A stretch of 64,000 bases of DNA from Owenia fusiformis. Taxonomy: Eukaryota; Annelida; Polychaeta; Sabellida; Oweniidae. The translations under genes and the position numbers were made by a program. This document shows positions 15,101 through 30,100 of this stretch, piece after piece; position 1 is the stretch's first letter, and each line of letters starts with the position of its first letter. The notes beneath the pieces are model-generated. The model saw only the letters and a list, made by a program, of their open reading frames with translations. It was not told the DNA's origin and did not search any database. The stretch lies in assembly GCA_903813345.2 (NCBI GenBank), contig CAIIXF020000011.1:36118166-36182165 (forward strand), in the 5' to 3' direction.

Positions 15101-18100
15101 ACCAACCTCGGACAATGTGCTATGGTATCCGCCAATGCATTTGTTGAAAGTTCCTGCCAGTGTGGCCTTTCCTCCAGCAGACACTGGGATGAATCTCCTA
15201 TCAATCCTCCTAACAAGTATGAATTGTCAGAATCACATAGAGAACTTTTCCTCACTTTTAAGCTTATCAGTCACATTCTCAATGATACATGTCAACATCT
15301 AGGAATAGACACAACATTTTCTGTAGTTCATGCATCCTCCAGTTATAACATCCAGTCACTGGTATGGCAACATCAACAAACATGCCAAGCAACCAATGTG
15401 GGGGAATGTTACAGAAATATTGTTCAGATGCTCAACTGTGGAGAACTTGATAAACCAGATGAGTTATATGTTAAAGTACATGATTCTCCACAAGGATATC
15501 TTGAAGACATGTTCTTCCCAGAAGTTGAAAGGGAGATTAGCCCCATAAGTATTGTTGGATTTATGTGGTTCTTACAGCAGGTGTGTCATACAGAATCTAC
15601 AGAGTGGTGGAAAACACTTTTCATTGAGGATGACACAAGGTACAATGACAATGATCATCTGTCTGGTTTATGTGAAGCATCAAACCATTTAAATGAATTA
15701 ACAGCATGTTTCTCATATCCACCGCCACCACCCATTACATTGATTCAGAAATGGAATAATGAAAGAAACAATCAAATAGCATCATTAACTATCTCTCGCA
15801 GGTAGTTAACTGTTCATTGAACATCTAATCAAATGCGATTACTTAGAGGACAAGCACCAATAATTCTACCTTGTTTATTGACAAAAGCTACTTCATCATC
15901 TACTATATGCTGTTACAGCAAACATTGGATAATTCGAATTATCATATCATTGCTAGAAATCGTGTGATTTGATTGGCTGATTCAGTACCATGTGATCAAA
16001 AAACCATAGTATATTTCACAGCTCCCTCAATTTTGGGATTACAAAAGACGTATTGCCAGGCATATTGCCCGCCCGGGGAATTTTGACAAGAACAAATATT
16101 TCATTCTATGTTCGGGCAATACCTGTTGCACTTTCAATGATTTTTGAAGCATGCATTTCCCTCACCCTACTGGCTGCTGGCAATATACACTGCAAAAATC
16201 ATTGAAAGATGGACAGGTATTGCCCTCCATAGAATGAAATATTTGCTTTATATGTTTACACAGATAGTTTTGCATCAAGCCCCTGTGTTGCTCCACATTT
16301 CCAATCAATCAAGTAAAACTAGACAACAGCAACGCCAAAACGTAGCAAATCCCATCGAACAGCAATGGCTGGCATTTTTACAAACGAAATATATAGCAAG
16401 TATACTACCTGAAGTGTCATGAGACAGTGTGCAAGGCTCATGAGTATTCACATATCAAATATGGACAAAATCGCTTCACTACTTTTCGAGTTACAGTAAA
16501 AAATGTTAAATAACAAACATAAAAATGGCGGCCATTTTTCAAAATGGCCACCTACTACACAAAATATCATTAGACATTGTGCAATGCTTATAGAATTCAC
16601 ATACCAAATATGAAAAAAATAGCTCCACAACTTTTCAAGTTACAGCAAAAATCGTAAAATGACATGCAAAGGCAGCCATTTTTCAAGATGGCTGTATGTA
16701 CAAAATATGAACAAAATCGGGCGAACGGTATTTGAGTTATTGCCCGGACAGACAGATGGACGGACAGAGGCATTCCCTATATCCCTCCGAACATCGTTCG
16801 ATGGGATAATAAAGATGTCAGTTAGGGAGGGGACAAATGGGTTTGATGCAAGACTAGCAAATCTCTTTCAGATAATATATTGATTTAGATAGCTGAATGT
16901 TGTCAGCTGGGCTTGGGAGGTTCATAATATCATATGCCTTGGAATTGTCAGGCACATTGTTCCTTTCTTATACAAAAGAACACTTAATATTTAAAATATG
17001 GATATACATGTATTTAAATATAAATTGTTTCATAACGTGACAAGTTACACTTTGTTTGTTGAGTTGAAATTTTGGCTGTTCAACAATTCACAAAACAGGC
17101 AAAAAACAAAAAATACCAAGTAAAGTGAAAAGTTCAAATAACAAGCATTCTGAAACCTGGAAGGTTGTTCCCTAACGTATAAGCAGAACTGTATAAATAG
17201 AACTGCTAAACCAAACAGCCACATTTTCTGATTTAGTGATCAAAACTACAAAACTACCTTATCAGAAAACCAGACAATACTGCAGCGCTATGGCAATCAT
17301 ACCAGGTAGCACATCTCACACCAAGAGATTGTACTATGCATGAATAGGTACACAACCTACAATATAGTTATAATATGCACTAACACATTATAACCATTGA
17401 CCCAACCAAGAATCAACAAATCGCACAATACAAAAGAACACAACCCATTGTCAAATAAACAAAAATGCAACGGGCACAACCAATACCAAACTAGCATAAC
17501 ACAGATTGCCATACAACCACCAATGACAAAACTAACTGTCAAACACAATACAATTGGGCACAATCCAATAATAAACCAAACACGACCCATTGTCAAATTA
17601 ACAAAGCACAATTGGGCACAACCCATTACCACACCAATATAACTCAACCGGACAAACAGTCACCAAAACTTAACCTTCTGTCAAAATAACACAACACAAT
17701 CGGGCATAATCCAATAGTTTATCAACACAACCCAAACATAAAATCAAACCAAACATAATCCATTGTTGAATTAACACAACACAATAACCTCACACCAAGC
17801 TATCATAACACAATCAGGCAAAATCTAATACATATGCAATAAAATACAACCAAACATGGAAGCTTAGATAAACACATACATAGATACTTGTATGTGTTTC
17901 AAGTCAACCCAACCTTAACTTCTGAAGTTTTGATTTATTTTTTCTTGGATTATTGCTATGTTACATTAATGCTAATGCGAGTTCGAGACGCTTGTACTTC
18001 TTGTGTTTATTCATTTACAGAATGTTACACATTCTCGTTACCATGGTAACAGATATTGCCAAACATATCTTGAAACTGTGAACTGTGAAAGCTTTGTCAA

Positions 18101-21100
18101 GAAATCTTGAATTTTGAATCAAACTAGTATGTGAAGGTTAATGATGTTTTAGTTCACAAAATCATACAACAATACTGAAATAAATAACAATTCATTGATA
18201 GATGGCGCACTATATTTTGGAATGCTGGGATATTTACAGGAAGTTCAAAATAGAAAAATATTGAAAAAAAAGTTCATGCAATGATTGTATCTTTATGCCT
18301 ATTCTAAGTGAGTAGCAACCTTAAATTGATAATATTATAAATAAATGAATCTTTATTTAATGATTTCAGATCAAGAACAAATAATTACATGAAAAGTAGC
18401 TCATATATAGAGTCTTCCATGATATTTGTTTATTTTTCTGTTTTTCAAAATAATTTTAAACTTTTTGAAATCTAAGCTGAGGGCCTAAATTAGGTAAATT
18501 TAGAGCACAAAAAAATGTGCAAGCTCAAAATCACAAAAAGTTCAAAGCAACAGTGTGATATCAATCGTAGAAAATGAAAAAACTGAATAGAAACACGACC
18601 TTTTCTCCTTTTTATGACTGCCATTTTTGTTTCAGACAATTTTCTAAAATATTTAAAAGCTTAAGTTATCAGTTAGAGCAATATACTGGGTTATATACTG
18701 GGTACACTTTCTGAAAACTTCAAAAGATTCTGTTCAGTGACCTTTCTCAAGGTGCTACTTTTGGCTATTCTTCAGTCACATTTTCAGAGGGCTGAAAAAG
18801 TTATTTCATCATGTTTAGGGTCATTCTGACCATGTACATTGTGATCCTGGTCATGTAAATGGGTGCATTAATTCACTTATAATTCATCATAAACTAAGAT
18901 TTAATAATCTTTAAAACTGAACCCTTCAAAGACTGTATCATGTCCCACATATCATGTATGTGGGTAGGTGGGCACGAGGTATATAGTAGGAGGTTTTTTA
19001 TACAAAGCCCTTATGATCGGACAAATGTATGATGTGTACTTCAATGTTATGAAGTAACATCATATGTGGATCATAAGTTTTCTAAAAGATATATAAGAAG
19101 TTGGTCTATCATATTACCAAATTTGAGGCTTCAACTTATTCATAACGCGATCAATTTGATGATTGTTCACAGATATCACTTTTCTACTGGCTTGTTATAA
19201 AGTTTTTTTTTCATTTTTGAATCACAACACGGGTTTGTGTAAAAAACCGAGTGACCAGGTAACCGGCCGACCGGGTACCTAACGCCAAGCAGGGTTACCA
19301 ACTTTCAAAGTTCCACATTTCCCCCGATATATAGTAGCGAATTGACTTGACAGACTTAGCCTTCCGAGTGCACTGCTGTTCGATATTTTTACCCTATACG
19401 AGACGGAGCACTTTTTAAAATAATTGATCCAGCAAAGTAGCATATAAGTTCCTAGAAGACATTGCACATTTTCGTTCTTTACACATGGAGGCAACATAAA
19501 CATGAGACATCTATTGATGGTATAAAAAGAATGTGTTGTAACATGTCCGCAAAGTTTGTTAGTGTTGAAAACATAACAAACAGGAACGTTTGATTTTTTA
19601 CTACATTGGTCCATATGTGACGTAACTCAAACGTTAACATTCAACGTTGTCAAAACAGGCTTTTAATATCAAAATATTTGTTGGTGGAAAAAACATGTCA
19701 AAAACTTTGTGTTCTCACTAAGTCGGTTCATTTCCGACATATTGTTAACGTTAAAATTTAACGTTGTTGAAACGTTTTTTCGATTTGAAATAACCTCAAA
19801 ACGTGACTTCAATAATGATGTTCATGGGCCGTATTAACCTGACGTTATTTAAATAATCAGCAAAACGTCGATGGATGGTTGAATTTCAACATTGTGGAAA
19901 TGGCTTCAAAATATTTGTGAGTTAAGGAAACGTTACAAAGACGTCAATATGTTCTCACTAAATCGGTTCATTACCGACATTATTTTAGCGTTAAAAGTTA
20001 ACATTGTCAAAATGTTCTTACGATGTGAAATAACCTCAAAACGTGACGTCAAAAATAACGCACATGTGAGTTTTGAGGAAATGGCTTCAAAATATTTGTG
20101 AGTTAAGGAAACGTTACAAAGACGTCAATATGTTCTCACTAAATCGGTTCATTACCGACGTTATTTTAACGTTAAAAGTTAACGTTGTCAAAACATTCTT
20201 ACGATGTGAAGTAACCTCAAAACGTGACGTCGAAAATAACGCACATGGATCGTCCAGATCCAACGTTATAAATAAAAAAAATTCCTAACCCTGCTAGGAA
20301 TGTTAAGTACCCAGTCACCCAGTTACCCAGTCACCCGGTTTTTTACACAAACCCATCACAACACATTCTTGATATCTTTCCCCATGACACTAAGATATTT
20401 ATTACTTTCAAGGGTTTCATAAATATATATAAAATGGTTGTATGTTGTTTTTTACTAATTGTGTTTTTTCCGACAGTTCTTGTTCTGTTGATTTTTTCAA
20501 TGTATCGGTGATACTGTGCCCTCAATTTGTTCTCAAGATTTTAGGTATGTAAGATATTATGTGAACAATCATAATGGGACATCACTGATTGTCTGGGGGA
20601 GAAACCGTCCCCTCCCACCCCTCCGTCCCAAATTCATTATTTTCGATTATTTTTTATTTCACATATGGAAACTTATTTTATAAATTCAGCAATGACATTA
20701 ATTTAGTTATGATAACATCACTTACAAGTATTTATTACAGGTCGTGTAGTCCATTGTTGCTTGATTTATAGCAAAAACGTTGATTTGTGCCTGTTGATGG
20801 CCTTGTGCCTTTTTTAATAGATCTCATACCTTAGATGCGTATCGTTTCAGAAAAAATCCCAGAAAACCTAACATATTCTACCATACCGTGCGCCTATCCA
20901 TTTAGCAATTCAATAGTAAACTTTTTCTTGAAAAAATAAATCTTCCAGATTTGTTGAATTTCCTAGCAGAAATTGCCTGCTCCCCCCCCCCTCCGTCCCA
21001 TATTCACGATCACCGGGTGTGATAATAAACGAAAATTCAGGACAGAACAAGCAGTTTTATCGATAACAGTGTTTCCCTTTGAAATATGCTTCAATTTAAA

Positions 21101-24100
21101 CAATAACAAAGAACTTCATGGGTGAAAAAGGTAACAACTTAAAATTATTCTCAGATTACAAGTTTTTGGGCAACATGCGCAGCAATCTTATGATGTTCAA
21201 AAGATCCGCGCTGCATAAGCATAACCGGAAAAAGATGGAAAATGTAAGTTGTTGAAGTGTTTTAAACTTACCGGTATTAACTATTTTATATTGGTTATGT
21301 CCGTCCCATCCCCTCCCGAATGTCCCATCCCGAAATGGATAATTCCCGTCCCATCCCGAAATATTTTTGTCCTGTGACATCCCTAAAGCTTATAGGGTTT
21401 TTGTTTCTTTTTTTGTATATATCTATCAATTTTCCACAAAGACATTATATATAGGAGTTGGGAATATCAATTTGTGCAATGGGGAATATCTAGTGGTGTG
21501 TCTCTCTTAAGAATTTTCTATGCTACAACAAAGGTAGTACGTTCCACATCATGAGGAGAATTTTTATGTAATTTTATTGATTCTAATTACCATATTCTCT
21601 CTAATGAGTGCACAGTTCCAATTAACGCACATACGACTTTTATTTTGTATTTGGCCTCAAGAAGTCACAAAGTTTCATGCATTAGTTCGTTTTGATTATT
21701 TACACAAACTCTTGATTGATGATTATATTTAAGGTAGAACGTCAATGTCTACAGACTTTTTTTCTACTATTCAGATTTTCTTGAAAAAATTCTAGGTGAA
21801 AGACATACTGATGTGTAAAAAAAATGTGAAAATTAGAAAAATTGACTGTTTAGTTATTTCTAAAAAAAAAGTTTTAATTTAACATTGCTCTCAATTTCTT
21901 TTTTTTTTTTAAATTGCGCAATTCAGATTTTCTTCAAACAAATTGTGATTATTCTATGAGAATACAAAAGTATTTAAAATAATATTCATGAAAATTCACC
22001 TTACAGATCTTGAGAAAAAAAAACGTTGAATATTATGAATCAGTGGGAGAGATCAAACGGTTTAAAATAAAAAATATAGATTCTGCCGGGTCTCCAACCC
22101 AATTTCTTGGAGTTTAAAAACAGTGAAAAACCTGGCGCTTTAATTGATTGCGTCATGTAGCATTTGAACAATCAGAAGAAATTTTTGAAATGAATAAATA
22201 TCTACATTTTATTCAGTCCTCGTTTTTTGGCATTAGAGATGCACGAACTGATTGCAAATAGACATTGAAGTTCTACCTTAATGTATAGAAAAAAATACAG
22301 GAGCTTTGGAGTAGAAACCTTAGTGATGACAACTATTTCTAATTTTTTTGTGTGTGTGCTTATTGGAATCTCTCAATATTCTACCCCTTTAAACTTCAGT
22401 ATGGTAACCCAACTCTGCACTCATTAGAGAGAATACAGTTCTAAGAATTAATGAAATAATAATTTTTCACATTTTATGTGGATATTTACAATTTTATTTT
22501 CAAATACTGTACTCCCAGTATTTTTCATGTGCTATTTATTTTCGCATAATTTGCGATGGTAGTAAAATTTATTTATTTACATAAAACATATTATAATCAT
22601 TTGTTCCAGATCACAACTGGATGCTGTCCATTTTCACAACCAATTCGAGGGTCCAGCCATTCTACTAAGATGTATGGAGCAGAGATAGACTTGGAGTCGA
22701 ATAGTTTATGTCTGATAGACAGTGCCATTACCAGTCTACAAGATGTTCCCCTTAGACCACACCTGACCAATCTCAACCTCCATTCTAACCACATAGAAAG
22801 AATAGAGAAACTCTCTCATTTAACATTATTAAAACATTTAGATTTGTCTTCAAATCAAATCTCAAGAATAGAAGGACTCAATGGACTAGTGTCGTTAAAA
22901 AGTCTAAACCTTGCGTGTAATCACATCTCAAGAGTTGAGGGATTGGAGCGTCTAAACAATCTTGAAAGACTTAATTTATCATACAACAATCTAACAGACA
23001 TAACATGTCTTCAATTAATGTATGAACCCCAATATAAACTTTCACATATTGATCTCCATGGCAACAACATCCAGTCAATTGACATGGTAACACAGAGTTT
23101 AGCAGGATGTACATCACTACGCCACCTTTACCTACAGTATGAATCTGCTGATAATCCAGTATGTTATGTTCCCAATTACCATAAACATGTCATGACTGTC
23201 TTGCCTCAGCTGATCTCGCTTGATGGCTTAGATCAACATGAGCGACCAATGGCTGTCACCGTCGACAATGTATTAGCAGATATCCCAGGAATTGAAGATT
23301 TTATGGATGTGTTAAAACCACCATCCAGTACAGATGCAAAGGATGTCATAAAACTAGCAACTCCTAATATCGACACAGTTCTTGAGAAGTTTCGTTCTCG
23401 TGGTGCATCAACTCCAGAGTTAACAAGCAATACATCTTTTGGAAATACCACATCCTCTGTTACTTCTGATGGTAGAGGTCTATCAGGTGCTACAACATCA
23501 AGTTCAAACGATCTCATTCATACACCACCAGAAAAACTAAAGAAAACTGATCATGAAGAAAGACTGGAAAAACTAGAGCAGCAACTTGCTGAATATCTGA
23601 CATCTAATGATAAGAAAGGTATTGAGTCAGCAGAAGAAAAAACCAAAAAGTCTAATACAATTGAGAAAAGACCAGTAAGGAGTAGATATGTAGCAAAAAG
23701 AGATTGTGATGTCACAGATGAAAGTGATGTTGATAGTGCACAGAGTCAAAGAACTTTGAAAAACAAAAAGACAACTGGCATTCCCAGTCTACAAAAAGGT
23801 GGTAGAGGTAGTCAAAGAACAGCCAAACCAACTCAATCTATGAGCGAACCTCAATATAATACAAGACAACCAAATAAATACACAAATGGACCCCAACAAA
23901 ATAAAAGACAACCAATTAGCACAAAAGTAAACACAATGGATTCACCATCAGCAATAGCTCAAGATGACCAACAGCGCAGAGATATTGAAGACACATATGT
24001 ACAGCTCATGAAGGAAGTTGAAAGTGAAAGAGAAAGAAGGTGGAAGGCAGAACAAGCTGCAAGGAAACTTGTAGAGCATATACAGAAGCTACAAACATCA

Positions 24101-27100
24101 GCAAAGGAAGAACATGACGTACAGGATATTGCCATTCAAGCCACTACAAGACTCAAACATGCACTCACCAATGAGAGAGAAGCAAAACTGAGACTTCAAG
24201 ATGACCTAGATGCAACTAAAAAGCAATTAGAAGATGTTTCAGAACAACTTAAAGCAAGCCAGAAACACGAGGAAGAACAAAGAAGGGCATTAAGAGCTTT
24301 AGAGACAACATCAGTGCAATTTGAGACAAAGAGAATACAAGAGTCATCGGAGCAAGCCAAGAAGGTTCAACAGGCACAGTTACAGAACAGTGCTACACAG
24401 AGGGAAGCTGAACTACTGCGAACATCAGTCAAATCACTTAAAGGACAATTACAGCAGATGCAAGAACTATTGGCTGATAGAGAACAGGAACACAGGAAGG
24501 AGCTGTCACAAAGATACAGTCTTGGAAGCCCAGAGCTACAGGGTCTTATAAGCAAAGAGGTCGCCAGAGTAGAATCCAGACACATACAAGAACTGCAAGC
24601 CAATCAGAACAAGATCGCCAACCTAACACAGCAGTATAATGAGCTGGAAGATGAGTTTAGGATGGGCCTACAAGTAGAGGCAAACAGATTCAATGAGCTA
24701 CAAACAGCATACAAAGCATCAAGTACAGAAGCAGCAGAGAACAGACAAGCTTTAGTTGCTGCACAGAAAAAGGATGAAAAGACAAGTAATATTGTAACAG
24801 AGCTGACTGCATTGGTAAAAGAGCAAAAAGCAAGGATAACTGAACTGGCTAAGACTAAACAGGAGCAGGTTGCTGATATGAAAGAACGCCTTAATCAGCA
24901 GGATGCCCATTTGGAAGAGGCTAGGAAGAGACTGTCGCAAATGGAATTTCTGAAACAGGAAAATAAAAAGTTGGTTTCAAAGAACCATGCTTTAGAGTCA
25001 GTCATAGAAGGTCTGAGATCAGAAAGAAAACTATGGAGTGAGGAATTAGCTCAACAGGGGTCATCACTTGCCCAGGATAGAGGGCGCTTGGAGTCAAAGA
25101 TAGAGGCTCTTACACAGGAAACGCAAACACTCAGGAAACAGTTAGATAGAGAAGTAGATGGGATGAAAATCAAATCAAAAATGATAGATGACCAGACTGA
25201 AACTATAAGAAAACTCAAAGAGGGACTTTCAGAGAGGGATAACGATGTTAAAAAGGCACGTGAAGAAAGCCTTAAGATTCAACAAGATCTCGAAGCACAA
25301 CTAGCTGAGGAGAGCACTGCGTACCAAGATGCCCAAAACACAATAGAAAAGCTACAGCAGAGGAAAGAAGACCTTAAGGAACAACTTATGGAGCTCCAGG
25401 CCCAGTTGGAAGATTCACAAAAGGCACATGGGATACTCAACAAGAAGTGGACTGACAAGTCTTCCTTGATTGGGAGACTAGAGGAACAGGTACGGTTCTC
25501 ATTAGTTCAACTACCTCATGTTATCCCAAGGTGTACCAGAGAATTCTATGATTTCCATGGTTACAGTTGTGAAATTACCAATTTTTAAAGCTGGGAATAT
25601 TCTGCTACACTACCACAGAACGTTTACTCTTTAGGCTGTAAAATTGCTTTATTTTACATTTTGCTTGGATACAAAATATCAGAAACGAGTCAAAACTTTC
25701 ATTTGAGTTTTCATTTTGGACATGAGATATTTCAACTGAGTGCTAGGTTATTATTAAGGTTTCACATAGATATAGTACCTGGTTTTGATTATCCGGTTTG
25801 AATTATGATTTTAATGTTATAACTGTTATTCCAGGTGCAAGGAATGAAGACTACATGGGAGAATAAGGAGAAGACTCTTACAGAGGAGAGAGACAAGGCT
25901 GTACAAGCAGCTGAGTAAGTAATCCACAAGACACACACTAGTGATAAATATCACTTTTTAATAGTAAATCCAAAATGACCACAAACTAATCTAAAGCATG
26001 GGGCTGATCTGTACATTTTGAAGGGCACTTGTATATGAGCATGGATACTTATGGCCCTCTAGGATTAAGTCTCCCCTTCGTAGAATTCATTGGCCCAATT
26101 GAGTATAAAGAAAATAGTTGTCATTAGGTCCCTGGAAAACATATTGAGAGGGAGACAGTAATGGGACATAAAATTACACATTCACATTTTTTTAATATAT
26201 AATATAGAACTATTCTTACTTATTTCTCACATATTGATAAAACAATTGCAGCTTGAAACTTGTGCAAGTCTATATATATCTGTCACAGAGCTTTATGATT
26301 TTACATTGATTATTCCATGAGATAAAGGTCATTAAAATATACAGTAAAACATGTTTATCTGGTTCTCTTATACCTGTATTAACCAGTACATTGATTTCAC
26401 TTTCAGATCTGCAGTTGAAAAGTTGAAATCATTGGACAATGCATTCCGTAAACAACTTGATGCCAAGGAATCTAGTCACCAGATCGAACTTGATAAACTG
26501 ACCAATCAGAAGCAAGAAGAGCTTAATGAGGCATATCGCCGCATAATGGAGGTTGAGGATGAAATGCGAGCACTTCTAGCTGAGAATGAATCTAATAAGA
26601 AAGCAATGGACGACAGGATTAGGAAATTGACTCAAGGTTTTACTGAGCTCCAACAAGACCTCATTAGATGATACTGGGCTAGTAATAAATGTGATACTTA
26701 GGCAATAATAATAGATTGAAGTGAATATACAGTTTACAATACTATCAGGATTGTTCCTCTTTAGAACGATTTTTGCAAATGATCTCTCAAATACCAGCTA
26801 GAGTTGGCCAGGATTGTGTTTAATTATTAATTGTGTTTAAATGTTTGTATTTATGTTCTTAAAATAAATTTAGTTTTTTAAAAAATATATTTATATATTT
26901 TTTTGGTAATTACTGGATCGACAGTGGACACCCTTGATTCATGAAAAGCTGAAAAAGTTACATTAATATTAATATTTACTAGTACCTTCAACACATTCAT
27001 GTCTCAGGTCTTGGAATATTCATAATGAAGTGCATGTATGACATGTATTTGTGGATAAAGTATAATATTATATAGAGTTTATTCCATTAGTACTTAAATA

Positions 27101-30100
27101 GGTGGGATGTCAATTTCTGTCACCAACTTGACCATATTTGGGCAGAACTTGACCATATTTGGGCAGAACTTGACCATACTTGAGTGGAACTTGACCATAT
27201 TTGAGCAGAACTTGACCATATTTGGGCAGAACTTGACCATATTTGGGCAGAACTTGACCATACTTGAGTGGAACTTGACCATATTTGAGCAGAACTTGAC
27301 CATATTTGGGCAAAACCTGACCATATTTGGGCAGAACTTTAAAATATTTGAGCAGAACTTGACCATATTTGGGCAGAACTTGACCATATTTGAGCAGAAC
27401 TTGACCATATTTGGGAAGTCTTGACCTTATTCAAGTTATCAGGCCCATGATGCCTCATAGATGTTCATGGGTTTCATTTAACATCACTCAGATGTAAATT
27501 AGTGAGAAACTGTTGTAGAAAGAGACATTTTCCTCTGGTTTCTCTTACAAAAATTGTAGAAATATTACAACTTGGTTTTACAAATTCTTTTAAAAGAATA
27601 TTTCTGAAAAATGTGCCAGTTTTCATTCATTTTGTCTGTTGTCTAATGAAACCCCTCTAATGAAACCCCTGATTGCTATAATGTACATACTACATGTACT
27701 TCATGTACCGTGTTTGTAAGATGTGTGTGCTAATTAAATGAAAACTTACAAGTTTAGGTAGCATGACGTCATCATCATCGTCACATTTGATGGCCTCACG
27801 TCCTGGCAATGTCATTTTGACATCTTTGCTGCATTGCAATAACTGCTGCTCAAGAATATGGGTCTGGCTAAGATTCTAAAACACATCAATTAAATAACAA
27901 TGAAAAATAGTCATAAGATTGTTCATGTCTAAAATTAAGAAGATTAGACAATTTTTTACATTTTTTGTAACTTTAGTTTAAACTTTTATAATACAGATAA
28001 AACTGTAAAGCAAAACACCTAGTGGAACAGTCTTAAAGTCCAGTAACCCATCTAATGTGAAATAAATCTCTTTGGAACATTTCTCAAATAGAAATGACTC
28101 ATTCATTCAATGTGGCATGAAAGTTGAAAGTAAATAAGATTTCAATTTCAGCCAAACAAGATTTAAGATTAAGTACACATACAAAGTATTAGGATCCATC
28201 ATAGTTTGGTTTGGTTGATGACAAACACTAGGCATCTACATGTGTACTTCAAAACTGATAGATCTTTCTGACCCAAGTCATTACTAAATAATTAGTCACT
28301 TCAGAATAACAAGATATATGTCATCCACTGCATTCTAACATGTTCATCTGAGAGCCAAAACTGACTGGCCCTACTCAATAACTTATGTGACAGTCAGCAA
28401 TAACTCTGAAGGAATACCTGTTAGAGACCTACCTGCATAACTGCATTGAAGAAACATGTGTTTCCAAGATTGCTTAGGCCCTGAAATATAGAAAATATTT
28501 TATAACATGATATTACCAGATTTTCTCGCATATACGCCCCCCTAAATTTAGGCCCATGGGCCAAAAATCGAATATAGTACGCTTATACGCCCATGGGCCT
28601 ATAAAAAATGACTATTTATTGATTTTTTCAATAAATTCAAGAGTATTTTGTCACTGGCAGATCGTTCTGTCGTACTTTGTTTCATTGTATTAACATTCAT
28701 TAACAACTTAACATTCCATTGTATTCATCAGCTCTTCTCACCTTTACGCCCACTGGGCCAAAAATCGAAAGTAGTACACTTCTACGCCCATGGGCGAAAA
28801 ATAAGAGGTAAAATAACAGACGAAATTGCCCCTTCTTTCAGTTATACGCCCAGGGCTTATATGCGAGAAAATCCGGTAGCCTGTCTCTTAATTCTAAAAT
28901 AAGTACATAAAATAATACGATTTTCTCACTCTTCTGCCCACTGGGCATTTATTTGGAAATACATTAGAATGAATTCTCATGGGCATTCATTAAGACAGAA
29001 ATATTGATTTATAAGGTTAGATTATCTTTTCCAATGGCAATTTTCATTGAAATTATTCGAAACAGGACTTCTTCATGATTACTGAAAATACTGCAAACAA
29101 TTTTTTAACACAGTCTGAAGCCAAACATTCGACACCCAAAACAAAACTAATGTAACAGGCAATCAAATAGTGTTATGTTTAATCATTGTATAAGTAAACA
29201 GAATGAGTAAACTGTGTGTTCACTTATGACACTCTAAAATGAGTGGAACACATATGATTAACATCAATACAGTAAAACTTGTATTGAACAACTCCTTACA
29301 CCAAACATCTCTCATTACACTTAATTAGTGACAATAGCATTTGAATCAAGACAGGTTTCACTGAATGTAGCATACACTTGCTTTGGAATCTTTTTCAATA
29401 TTTCACCCACTGAATCTTTATTTGAAAAATCAATGAAAAAGTAAAATGACCATGACGGGCTCACCTTGACTTTTGGCAGAATACTGTTGTTTGGCTGCTT
29501 AGTGGCAGATTTAGCAGCAACTGCTTCAACAGCTTCATTGGCACTGGGCTCACTTCCTTCAATCCCTGCCTTTTTGCCTGGATGTAAAACATTGCGAATT
29601 CAATGACAATGAAGTATCCATAAGATGAATTAAGGTTGATGTGTACATGAGCCTAGATGCTAGTGGCAATAATCTCAACCAAATATTCAAGAATTAGTGA
29701 ATATTACCTGGTATTTGTGTTGCCTGCTGGGTAGATGCTGAAGAGAGCGCTTTACGTAAAAAATCGACACATTCTAAGAGACGTTTGCTACTCCCAGAAT
29801 TCACCTCATCATCGCAGTCATAACACCTAGAATAATAGAGTCGTGAGATTTAATAATCATAACACCTAAAAAGATAATCATTGATCTCCCAAGGGTGCTA
29901 TATATAAATTCTAATTTTACCTTTATTTTGGAATGATTGGAATGGGGTAGCATGTAATTTTTAGATTTTCAAGCAGTTGCTATTTTAATGCTGATTGATA
30001 CATTGGTTAAATAGCCATTTCATGTTAACTGCACTAGTTATTGCAAATGTATACAAGAACACAAATGTGTACAAAATGTCCCCACCAATGGGTGATCCCA

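Noticed and set aside
17357-17647. 96-residue ORF with hydrophobic, Cys-rich look
   Set aside because: Antisense reading of a degenerate A/C-rich repeat.
18930-19008. Separate complete MITE
   Set aside because: Only one end of the family seen at 5419-6765 is present; no matching inverted partner nearby.
22556-22669. Upstream start of the LRRCC1 ORF
   Set aside because: Crosses an acceptor (TTGTTCCAG at 22,609) and reads intron-like sequence; the ATG at 22,670 is preferred.
25490-25588. C-terminal extension of the LRRCC1 reading frame
   Set aside because: Begins with a good donor GTACGG; homology continues in the next exon instead.
27094-27424. 105-residue ORFs MVKFCSN.../TIFGQNL...
   Set aside because: Two strands of the 21-bp array.
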